This document shows positions 1 through 5,403 of a DNA stretch of 9,417 bases, in pieces. Each line of letters starts with the position of its first letter. Position 1 is the stretch's first letter. Source of the stretch: an uncultured Candidatus Melainabacteria bacterium (GTDB lineage Bacteria; Cyanobacteriota; Vampirovibrionia; Gastranaerophilales; Gastranaerophilaceae). The position numbers and the translations under genes were made by a program. The stretch lies in contig CAKVJE010000074.1 in the NCBI GenBank assembly GCA_934754735.1, positions 1 through 9,417 of the forward strand, written 5' to 3'. The notes below the pieces were generated by a model. That model was not told where the DNA came from, made no database searches, and saw only the letters and a program-made list of their open reading frames with translations.

Positions 1-29
1 AGGTTAGAACAAAGTTAGGTAGGTTTATT

Positions 30-545
30 ATGTTAATGGCATTCTGGCAAGTCCAGAGATTAACACGCGAAATAAATCAATTGGAAAGGCAGGCAATGCA
101 AACCCGCATTCGACTTTCTAATTACCAAAAGTACGCCGGAATGTTGGGTGGTTCTTCCGCAGTAACAATGGCGAACGTAGCTGGTATGTCTGCTGAGCTT
201 TTGCCAAGAGCTACAATGTTTGCTCAATTCTCTAATCAAGCAAGTTCAATGAGCGCAATGCAAAATGTACAAACAATGAAAATGAGAGGAATGGTTCCTT
301 GGACAGGAAATGCATTAACTCAATATCAAATGGAAATGAGTGCATTCTCAAAATTCAAAGAAGAATCTATGAAGGCTTTGAAACAACAAGAAATAGAAGT
401 CTTAAATGAAAAAGAAAAAGAAATTCAATTAGAAATGAACGATATAGAACAAAGGTTAGCTATGAAACGTGCAGAACTTCAATCTTGCAAACAATTGGCA
501 AGTCAAGAAGCTAAAGAAAGCGCACCAACCTTTGGACTAGGATAA
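30..545 (+). CDS. Methionine-rich hypothetical protein, 171 aa
   Basis: I do not recognise this protein. It is 171 residues with 17 methionines (about 10 percent), most of them in the middle third. The N-terminal stretch (about 5-40, with REINQLERQAMQTR) and the C-terminal stretch (about 108-158, rich in K, E and Q) look like amphipathic or coiled-coil helices. The middle (about 38-95) is rich in small residues, Met and Ser/Ala and is only mildly hydrophobic, with no clear membrane span. There is no signal peptide, cysteine pair or catalytic motif; the single Cys is near the C terminus. The start at 30 is preceded by a GGTAGG-like purine stretch about seven bases upstream. A second ATG two codons on is a possible alternative. 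An intrinsic terminator lies about 80 bases after the stop. A structural or scaffold-type role would fit the helical design, but that is a guess. The reading frame itself is well supported. Confidence 0.8.
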   Translation: MLMAFWQVQRLTREINQLERQAMQTRIRLSNYQKYAGMLGGSSAVTMANVAGMSAELLPRATMFAQFSNQASSMSAMQNVQTMKMRGMVPWTGNALTQYQMEMSAFSKFKEESMKALKQQEIEVLNEKEKEIQLEMNDIEQRLAMKRAELQSCKQLASQEAKESAPTFGLG

Positions 546-626
546 AATAGTTTAATTTAACTCTAAAAACTTCAAAGTGTGTAGTAAATCGTGAAGTGTA
601 TACCTATTAACTTAAAAATTCCCCCG

Positions 627-652
627 CCTCTTTTCTTAAGAGGTTTTTTTTT
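627..652 (+). terminator. Intrinsic terminator after the 171-aa gene
   Basis: A stem CCTCTT (627-632) pairs with AAGAGG (638-643) around a five-base loop, followed directly by nine T residues (644-652). This is a textbook plus-strand Rho-independent terminator. It sits about 80 bases after the stop codon at 545. Confidence 0.85.
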
Positions 653-752
653 GTTAAAAATTATCGCCACCATATGCGCGAATTACATGATAGCTTTAAT
701 AAAAAAATAGGGGTAATAAAAGGCTAAATTCTTCAGTTCTAATCGAACTTCC

Positions 753-791
753 GAATGACGGCACACTAGAAAATTATATTCCAAGTCATTC
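753..791. repeat. Inverted repeat in an otherwise empty gap
   Basis: GAATGAC (753-759) and GTCATTC (785-791) are perfect seven-base inverted arms separated by 25 bases. Just upstream, AGTTC (735-739) and GAACT (745-749) form a second small hairpin. No credible ORF, tRNA or T-tract accompanies them. The whole stretch from the terminator at 652 to the opposing terminator at 823 otherwise holds nothing I can identify. Confidence 0.35.
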
Positions 792-822
792 AGAGTACGC
801 TTATTGTTAAATGGTTATTCTA

Positions 823-851
823 TAAAAAAATACCTCTTTAAGCTAAAGAGG
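823..851 (-). terminator. Intrinsic terminator of the 57-aa minus-strand gene
   Basis: CCTCTTTA (833-840) and TAAAGAGG (844-851) are perfect eight-base arms around a three-base loop. Read on the minus strand, the stem is followed by TA and seven T residues (about 830-824), so it works in the minus direction. The plus side has no T-tract. It lies about 68 bases beyond the stop of the 57-aa gene, which supports that gene being transcribed. Confidence 0.8.
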
Positions 852-918
852 CACTAATAGATAAGTAAGTTGGGGAAATTAAATTGTAAGTAAGATTGTA
901 AGATGGTATAAATAAAAT

Positions 919-1092
919 TTAATTTTTGACTCTGGAAATAAATGTAACTCTGGATTTCAAATCCATCGCGAAAAGTCGCATTTCATCCATTAATACATAC
1001 GATTTATCCTCTGTAGGATTTTCGTTTATATAAAATTCTTTAGAAATCTGTGTTGCCATAGCGTTTATGTTATATGACTGTAATAATGCCAT
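919..1092 (-). CDS. Small hypothetical protein, 57 aa
   Basis: An ATG at 1092 (minus strand) opens a 57-codon frame ending in TAA at 919-921. The product starts MALLQSYNINAM and ends FISRVKN. It has no cysteine, no hydrophobic span and no motif I recognise. The middle is acidic (NENPTEDKSYVLMDEM) and the end is basic and mildly amphipathic. A GAGG Shine-Dalgarno sits six bases before the ATG. A strong intrinsic terminator in the same direction follows at 823-851, and the upstream leader has small hairpins. The frame is too short to prove by length alone, but ribosome-binding site, codon content like the neighbours and terminator together make a real gene likely. Function unknown. Confidence 0.65.
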   Translation of the reverse strand: MALLQSYNINAMATQISKEFYINENPTEDKSYVLMDEMRLFAMDLKSRVTFISRVKN

Positions 1093-1206
1093 AAAAGCCT
1101 CGTTTCTCGCCGTTTTTGGGCGTATTTACTTAAGCCTTGTTATGTAGTTCCTTAACTAAAGCGCATTTATTTAGCGCCTTATTTAAGCAACTGCTCAAAA
1201 GGTCAA
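1093..1206 (-). promoter_or_regulatory. Candidate promoter and structured leader of the 57-aa gene
   Basis: On the minus strand, TTGACC (1206-1201) is a good -35. The best -10 is TAAATA about 15 bases downstream, a short spacing, so the promoter call is weak. The implied leader of roughly 85 bases contains two GC-rich mini-hairpins in an AT-rich setting. One is GCGC (1174-1177) with GCGC (1161-1164). The other is CGCC (1122-1119) with GGCG (1111-1108) around CAAAAAC, just before the GAGG ribosome-binding site. I could not match it to a known riboswitch class. Confidence 0.35.
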
Positions 1207-1227
1207 GTTTTTTTAATCAAAAAACTT
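1205..1227. repeat. AT-rich hairpin between the phosphatase and the 57-aa gene
   Basis: AAGTTTTTT (1205-1213) and AAAAAACTT (1219-1227) are perfect nine-base arms around TAATC. Its base overlaps the candidate -35 TTGACC of the 57-aa gene. It could stop transcripts coming from the aro operon or act as a binding site, but it lacks a T-tail on the minus strand. The rest of 1228-1367 shows nothing further. Confidence 0.4.
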
Positions 1228-1367
1228 AATTCGTTTTATTTGAACCAAATATTTTTAATTCAAATAAACATAAAGCTTTTGATTTTGTTTTACTCTCTGT
1301 GTTTCGTCTTACGTATATATAAAGTATTTCAAAAAAAAGGAATTTCAGTTAAGAATGTCTTTGTTAC

Positions 1368-1385
1368 AAAACTTAATATTTTAAG
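1368..1385 (-). terminator. Weak candidate terminator of the aro operon
   Basis: On the minus strand, CTTAA (1385-1381) and TTAAG (1376-1372) flank a four-base loop and are followed by TTTT (1371-1368). The stem includes the stop codon of the phosphatase. It contains only one G-C pair, so efficiency would be low. No stronger terminator is visible between here and 1206. Confidence 0.3.
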
Positions 1386-2010
1386 AATATATAAATTCTT
1401 CTTTTCCATCTTCGTCCAAAATTAATGCACAAAGATGAGCATTCGGATATTTACCACAACCTAAATCAATACAAATCTTACCTTCATCAATATATGGTTC
1501 ATCAAATTCCGTATGACCAAAAATAATTTTTTGTGGAAGATTATGTTTTGAATATATAAATTTTCCTCGGATATAAACCAAATCGACTTCGTCTTGTTCT
1601 TCTAGCGGATAATCGGGATTAATTCCTGCGTGAACAAACAAATATTTATCAGTTTTATAATAGAACTTTAAATTTCTATAGAAATCGCCATGGATTTTAA
1701 AAATATTTTCAAAACTTCCATAACTTCTAACAGTAGCCGGCCCACCATAATTATCAAACAAGAATTGGTAATAATCGTCTGATTTTGCGTGCAAAAGCGC
1801 ATATTCATGTGAGCCAATCAAATATATACACTTATTGGTTTCTGCTTGCCGGATAACTCTATCAACTACACCTTTTGAATCAGGACCTCTGTCAATATAA
1901 TCACCCATGAATACAAAAATATCATCAGGTTGAATGTCAATCTGACTCAATACACTTTCAAGCTTCCTAAGCTCTCCATGAATATCTGTAATAGCAATAT
2001 ATCTCGGCAT
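1381..2010 (-). CDS. PPP-family metallophosphatase (serine/threonine phosphatase or ApaH-like)
   Basis: This 209-residue protein belongs to the calcineurin-like PPP superfamily of two-metal phosphatases. Visible motifs are TDIHG (8-12, metal ligands D9 and H11), GDYIDRGPDS (36-45, ligands D37 and D40 region), the GNHE position as GSHE (66-69), VHAG (126-129) and FGHT (164-167). The N-to-S change in GNHE is unusual because that Asn normally binds the second metal. The short length and single domain resemble bacterial PrpA/PrpE/ApaH-type enzymes, and the substrate (phosphoprotein or dinucleotide tetraphosphate) cannot be told from sequence. I chose the ATG at 2010 over one 51 bases upstream because an AAGGA ribosome-binding site precedes it and the family begins right before the D-x-H strand. 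The longer version would also overlap aroB. It lies 16 bases after aroB, so it is probably the last gene of the aro operon. Confidence 0.9.
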   Translation of the reverse strand: MPRYIAITDIHGELRKLESVLSQIDIQPDDIFVFMGDYIDRGPDSKGVVDRVIRQAETNKCIYLIGSHEYALLHAKSDDYYQFLFDNYGGPATVRSYGSFENIFKIHGDFYRNLKFYYKTDKYLFVHAGINPDYPLEEQDEVDLVYIRGKFIYSKHNLPQKIIFGHTEFDEPYIDEGKICIDLGCGKYPNAHLCALILDEDGKEEFIYS

Positions 2011-2026
2011 AATATTCCTTATTCTT

Positions 2027-3106
2027 TTATAAAAACATCTCTTCGACTTCCAAAGGCGCAAGTTTTATTTCTTTTACCTGCTTCTTTTCGCTTGGAATAA
2101 TAAACGCAATTTTATCTGAAGTCGCTTTTTTGTCTTTTTTCATAATTTCAACCAATTTCTCAGTCGGATATTTTTTGTCTAACGGCTTAAATCCATATTT
2201 AGCAAACAATTCATTCGAAAGTCTATAGTAAGAATAGCTAATGTATTGTTTTTTATAAGCCCATTCGATTATAAAAAACATTCCCAAAACGACTGCTTCA
2301 CCATGCGTATATTTTTTATATTTTGTAATTGTTTCTAAAGCGTGAGCAAGCGTATGCCCAAAATTCAAAATTTTTCTCAATCCGCCTTCTTTTTCATCTT
2401 GGTTTACGACTGCGATTTTCAAATGCAGGCAATATTCAATCATTCTAATAATGGTCAAAGGCTCTTTTTCCATGATTTTTTCACAGCCTAATGTCAAGAA
2501 CTCAAATAAATAGAGCGGATTTTCATAATGACAACTTTCTTCTATGAAAGCGTATTTTAGAACTTCGCCAAGCCCTGACATAAATTGACGTTTATCAAGC
2601 GTATTTAAAAAATTTATATTTATATAGACTTTTTTTGGCTGGTAAAATGTGCCAATAATGTTTTTAGCTTCGGCTAAATCAATTGCCGTTTTTCCGCCAA
2701 CAGAAGAATCAACAGCAGAAAGCAATGTTGTTGGAACTTGAATATAATCAATTCCGCGCATATAAGTAGATGCTGCAAAACCGGTCATATCACCAACAAC
2801 ACCACCGCCAACAGCAATCATAACATCGTTTCTTGTTAAACCGCGCTCAATTGCCCGCTTCATTATTTTGAGGTAGTTTTTGTAATTTTTTTCTTTTTCG
2901 CCGTCTTTAAGAACAAATATTTCTTCTTCTGAAAAATTTAATTCATTAAAATACAAATCATAAACCTTTTTAGACATTACAACAAGACGTTTTTGACCGC
3001 GCGTTGCTTCATAAAGCTCTTGATTAAGTTTCGCGAAGCTATCATCCGAAATTTCAATCGGATATTCTTTGTTATCACTTATTTGAACTTTAAGAATTTG
3101 CCTCAT
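2027..3106 (-). CDS. aroB: 3-dehydroquinate synthase
   Basis: AroB converts DAHP to 3-dehydroquinate, the second shikimate-pathway step, in the cytoplasm with NAD and a divalent metal. The 359-residue length is typical. The NAD-binding signature is AVGGGVVGDMTGFAAS (98-113), followed by the substrate loop PTTLLSAVDSSVGGKTAID (125-143). Metal ligands are visible as E181 (GLGEVLKYA), H251 (NFGHTLAHALE) and H268 (THGEAV), and the 17-residue spacing of the two His matches the family. Its start overlaps the end of aroK by 17 bases, so translation is probably coupled. Only an AAGG about 11 bases upstream of the ATG is visible as a ribosome-binding site. The neighbours aroK and aroC catalyse later steps of the same pathway. 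Confidence 0.97.
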   Translation of the reverse strand: MRQILKVQISDNKEYPIEISDDSFAKLNQELYEATRGQKRLVVMSKKVYDLYFNELNFSEEEIFVLKDGEKEKNYKNYLKIMKRAIERGLTRNDVMIAVGGGVVGDMTGFAASTYMRGIDYIQVPTTLLSAVDSSVGGKTAIDLAEAKNIIGTFYQPKKVYININFLNTLDKRQFMSGLGEVLKYAFIEESCHYENPLYLFEFLTLGCEKIMEKEPLTIIRMIEYCLHLKIAVVNQDEKEGGLRKILNFGHTLAHALETITKYKKYTHGEAVVLGMFFIIEWAYKKQYISYSYYRLSNELFAKYGFKPLDKKYPTEKLVEIMKKDKKATSDKIAFIIPSEKKQVKEIKLAPLEVEEMFL

Positions 3107-3605
3107 TTATAATAAACCTTACAATTTCATCTTCACTCATTGCGCTCGTATCAATTGTATAATGCGCTTTTTGATAGTTTTCTTCTCTTTTTTTTATCAA
3201 ATCTGCTAAGACTTGGCGTGGATTTTCTTTTTGTAAAAGAGGTCTTGTCGAATCCTCTGATATTCTATAATATAATATATCAAGGTCAGATTTCAAATAG
3301 AAAACTTTACCAAACTTCAACAAAGTTGCTCTATTATCGGGATTTTCAAAAGAACCGCCACCGGTTGATATAATTTTATTCCTACCTGTACAAACCATTT
3401 TGATTGTATCATATTCCAATTTTCTGAAATAATCTTCCGAAAATTTGGCGAAAATATCAGAAACTTTCATTCCTTGAGTTTTTTCAATAACGCTATCAAT
3501 ATCAATATGAATGTGAGTCGGAAGCTCGTTTGCAAGCAGAGTACCAATGGTTGTTTTTCCGCTTGCAGGCATGCCGACAAGAACGATATTTTCATTATTC
3601 GCCAT
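3090..3605 (-). CDS. aroK: Shikimate kinase
   Basis: This 171-residue P-loop kinase phosphorylates shikimate at the 3-hydroxyl with ATP, the fifth step to chorismate. The Walker A motif is GMPASGKT (11-18). Shikimate-binding residues are seen as D35/D37 (HIDIDS), R61 (YFRKLE) and the glycine triplet STGGGS (80-85). The lid arginine is R121 in TRPLL, and the adenine-side arginine is in the KKREENY segment (139-144). The length is normal for AroK/AroL. The start is at the ATG at 3605, with GAAGG about six bases upstream lying inside the aroC coding sequence. The gene overlaps aroC by 11 bases and aroB by 17 bases. The gene symbol aroK is used in preference to aroL on length and context only. 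Confidence 0.96.
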   Translation of the reverse strand: MANNENIVLVGMPASGKTTIGTLLANELPTHIHIDIDSVIEKTQGMKVSDIFAKFSEDYFRKLEYDTIKMVCTGRNKIISTGGGSFENPDNRATLLKFGKVFYLKSDLDILYYRISEDSTRPLLQKENPRQVLADLIKKREENYQKAHYTIDTSAMSEDEIVRFIINEANS

Positions 3606-4758
3606 AATGAGCCTTCATTTCTACAAAATTATCACCACCAATTTTTGTTAGAAGTTCATCTGCTAAAATAATTGCAATTCTGGCTTCTGCTACAACAGCG
3701 CACGCAGGAACTGCGCATGTATCAGAACGTTCAAAATGCGCACTTGCAGGTTGCATGTCTTCAATATCAACTGTTGCAAGCGGTTTGCGCATAGTAGGAA
3801 TTGCTTTCATTGTACCTTTAATTACAAGCGCTTCCCCGTTTGTCATTCCACCTTCAAGCCCACCGGCGTTATTTGTATGTCGATAAACATTTTTGTTTTT
3901 AACAAAAATTTCATCGTGCATTTGAGAACCTTTTAGAGATGCTGCGTCAACACCTGCACCGATTTCAACAGCTTTAACAGCAGGTATACTCATAACCGCT
4001 TGTGCTAAACGCCCGTCTAAACATCTGTCCCAATGGACGTAAGAACCTAATCCAACAGGAAGATTGCCAAAAATAACTTCAAATTTTCCGCCTAAAGTAT
4101 CGCCGGCTTGAGCTGCTTCGTCAATCGCATTGCGCATTCTATCAGCTGTCAAATCATCAGCGCATCTTACGTCTGATTTTTCAGCTTTTTCTTTTATTAA
4201 AGTATAAGTTTTTGGATAAAAATCCAATTTCACGTTGCCGATTTGTACAACGTGAGAAAATCCCATAATGCCGAATTCTTTAAGAATTTGTTTCGCAACA
4301 GAGCCTACTGCAACTTCTATTGCGGTTTTTCTTGCACTAGAGCGTTCTAAAACATTTCTCAAATCAGTAAAATTGTATTTGATAGAACCCGCATAATCAG
4401 CGTGTCCGGGACGAACTGTTGTAAATGATTTTTCTTCAATTTTCTTTAAAGTTTCTTGAGCAGGATAATCTTGATGTTCCGTGTTCATAACTTCTTGCCA
4501 ATTTTCGAAATCTTTGTTTTTGATTTCAAGACAAATTGGCGCTCCTGTTGATTTTCCAAATCGCACACCTGATTTAATTTCAACAGTGTCTTTTTCTATT
4601 TTCATTCTGCCACCGCGACCGTAACCGACTTGACGACGCGCTAAATCTTCGTTAATAACGGAAGCTTTTATTCTAATTCCGGCAGGTATTCCTTCTATTA
4701 TTGCATTCAGGCATTTTCCATGACTTTCGCCTGAAGTTAAAAATCTAAATCTATTCAT
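3595..4758 (-). CDS. aroC: Chorismate synthase
   Basis: AroC eliminates phosphate from EPSP to give chorismate, the last common-pathway step, using reduced FMN. From the ATG at 4758 it is 387 residues, normal for the family. Signatures in order are GESHG (10-14), RRQVGYGRGGRM (41-52), RPGHADYAG (116-124), ERSSARKTA (138-146), NNAGGLEGGMTNGE (296-309), PTMRKPLATVD (321-331) and HFERSDTCAVPA (341-352). An in-frame TTG six codons upstream (4776) would give a longer protein, but it lies upstream of the predicted -10 box, so the ATG is preferred. No Shine-Dalgarno is seen: the -10 hexamer ends six bases before the ATG, suggesting a leaderless message. It is the first gene of the unit aroC-aroK-aroB-phosphatase. 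Confidence 0.97.
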   Translation of the reverse strand: MNRFRFLTSGESHGKCLNAIIEGIPAGIRIKASVINEDLARRQVGYGRGGRMKIEKDTVEIKSGVRFGKSTGAPICLEIKNKDFENWQEVMNTEHQDYPAQETLKKIEEKSFTTVRPGHADYAGSIKYNFTDLRNVLERSSARKTAIEVAVGSVAKQILKEFGIMGFSHVVQIGNVKLDFYPKTYTLIKEKAEKSDVRCADDLTADRMRNAIDEAAQAGDTLGGKFEVIFGNLPVGLGSYVHWDRCLDGRLAQAVMSIPAVKAVEIGAGVDAASLKGSQMHDEIFVKNKNVYRHTNNAGGLEGGMTNGEALVIKGTMKAIPTMRKPLATVDIEDMQPASAHFERSDTCAVPACAVVAEARIAIILADELLTKIGGDNFVEMKAHYGE

Positions 4759-4764
4759 AAAAAC

Positions 4765-4795
4765 ATTATATAACAAAGTTTTATTGATTTTACAA
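4765..4795 (-). promoter_or_regulatory. aroC promoter, predicted leaderless
   Basis: On the minus strand a perfect TATAAT (4770-4765) lies six bases before the aroC ATG (4758-4756), so transcription should start at or beside the A of the ATG. The best -35 is TTGTAA (4795-4790) with a long 19-base spacer; GTAAAA at 17 bases is poorer. No purine-rich ribosome-binding site separates the -10 from the ATG. Confidence 0.65.
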
Positions 4796-4992
4796 ATAAT
4801 TTTAAAATCGATTTTTATAAAAAAATATTAAGCATTGTAACATTGTATAATTTTTTATATCAATTTAAATGTTTAAACAAACTTTATATATATAAGGAAT
4901 TTTTAATTTTTTACTATTAAAAAATTTTTAATTGGATTGCAATTTTAAGCAACTAACATAAAAAATCTGAGTTTATTAAAAGGAGCTATATT
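4796..4992. other. Very AT-rich divergent intergenic region
   Basis: Together with the aroC promoter this forms a 234-base gap between aroC and the 50-aa ORF. It contains a 12-base perfect palindrome AAAATCGATTTT (4804-4815), a tandem eight-mer CATTGTAA/CATTGTAT (4833-4848), a TATAAT on the plus strand (4846-4851) without a convincing -35, GTTTAAAC (4871-4878), and a hairpin AATTTTTTA/TAAAAAATT (4905-4913 and 4918-4926). AATTTTTAATT occurs twice in direct orientation (4899-4909 and 4923-4933). No gene is visible. In DNA this AT-rich, small palindromes are expected by chance, so only the ClaI-type 12-mer stands out. Confidence 0.4.
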
Positions 4993-5145
4993 ATGAACAC
5001 ACAAGAAGTAAAAACAGATGATATTATTTCATTTAAAAATAATAAAAACTGTTATGAAAAAATAAAATTTTGTATAATTTCTAATTGCAAGAGTCAATAT
5101 TATAAAAAAAATCTTTTATTTTTTACTCTTGAACACAAAATCTAA
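4993..5145 (+). CDS. Small hypothetical protein, 50 aa
   Basis: A strong AGGAG (4981-4985) sits seven bases before an ATG that opens a 50-codon frame ending in TAA at 5143. The product begins MNTQEVKTDDIISF and has three cysteines (C20, C27, C32) in a Lys/Asn/Phe-rich chain that may end with a hydrophobic patch LLFFTL (41-46). I recognise no family. The ribosome-binding site is one of the best in the window, which argues for real translation. The C-terminal half is very AT-rich and could be decayed or out of frame relative to an ancestor. It converges on the 65-aa gene, with ten bases between the two stops. Confidence 0.5.
   Translation: MNTQEVKTDDIISFKNNKNCYEKIKFCIISNCKSQYYKKNLLFFTLEHKI
5088..5131. 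repeat. Imperfect long hairpin at the convergent gene ends
   Basis: CAAGAGT (5088-5094) pairs with ACTCTTG (5125-5131). Nested inside, AAAAAAT (5106-5112) pairs with ATTTTTT (5118-5124), leaving an 11-base bulge on one side. It lies inside the end of the 50-aa ORF and just past the stop of the convergent 65-aa gene. It may act as a terminator for the minus-strand transcript, though it lacks the usual GC-rich stem. Confidence 0.35.
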
Positions 5146-5155
5146 ATTATTAAAA

Positions 5156-5353
5156 TTATATTTTAGGTTCGCCATTTAATAATTTTAAAACTTCAATTAC
5201 TCTTGGCATTTGACAATCAAAAGTATAATGCGCTTTTTTTATTGAGCACTCACTACAATTACCATTCAACTTATAGCATTCTATTGCTTGCTCTGTCCAA
5301 TTTTTAGTAATAGACTCTGACATTGCAGGTTGTAAAATAACTTGATTTAACAT
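5156..5353 (-). CDS. Small four-cysteine protein, 65 aa
   Basis: This 65-residue protein has a compact pattern C26-X6-C33-X2-C36-X10-C47, with surrounding residues WTEQAIECY, NCSEC and CQMPRVIEVLKLLNGEP. From memory, this resembles a short domain in Clostridia and related gut bacteria (AI-CY...C-GC...C-M...V--LL---G-P) found alone or in putative transcriptional regulators. I cannot confirm the family here. Four cysteines could hold zinc or an Fe-S cluster. The ATG at 5353 is preceded by GGGAGA with seven bases spacing. That ribosome-binding site is partly enclosed in a perfect hairpin (5364-5379), and a TATAAT lies just upstream, so the gene probably has its own promoter even though it follows the membrane-protein gene by 50 bases in the same direction. 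Confidence 0.8.
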   Translation of the reverse strand: MLNQVILQPAMSESITKNWTEQAIECYKLNGNCSECSIKKAHYTFDCQMPRVIEVLKLLNGEPKI

Positions 5354-5363
5354 TACACACTCT

Positions 5364-5393
5364 CCCTATAGTAATAGGGTAAAATTAATTATA
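5364..5393 (-). promoter_or_regulatory. Promoter and hairpin overlapping the ribosome-binding site of the 65-aa gene
   Basis: On the minus strand TATAAT (5393-5388) is a perfect -10, although the -35 region 17 bases upstream (ACTATT) is poor. Transcription would start near 5381. Immediately downstream, CCCTAT (5379-5374) and ATAGGG (5369-5364) form a perfect six-base inverted repeat with a four-base loop. Its last GGG is the start of the GGGAGA ribosome-binding site. This could be an operator or an RNA hairpin that limits translation. Confidence 0.5.
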
Positions 5394-5403
5394 CAATTTT
5401 ACA

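Noticed and set aside
674..727. 17-codon plus-strand frame after the first terminator
   Set aside because: Too short, no ribosome-binding site or promoter, no supporting context.
735..749. Resemblance of the hairpin to a tRNA T-arm (TTCGATT on the minus strand)
   Set aside because: The stem does not pair in T-arm register and no acceptor, anticodon or D-arm surrounds it.
1240..1425. 61-codon plus-strand frame with a hydrophobic, Ile/Phe/Lys-rich product
   Set aside because: It starts at TTG with no ribosome-binding site, overlaps the end of the phosphatase on the other strand, and its composition is what random AT-rich DNA yields.
1993..2061. Longer phosphatase start at 2061
   Set aside because: It would overlap aroB by 35 bases and add a basic tail before the first conserved strand; the ATG at 2010 has a clear AAGGA site.
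3140..3936. Plus-strand frames opposite aroK and aroC
   Set aside because: They lie antisense to well-defined enzymes, have no family resemblance and are shadows of the coding bias.
4899..4933. Direct and inverted AATTTTTAATT repeats suggestive of an origin or regulator array
   Set aside because: Such words are expected by chance at this AT content; there are no DnaA boxes or regular spacing.
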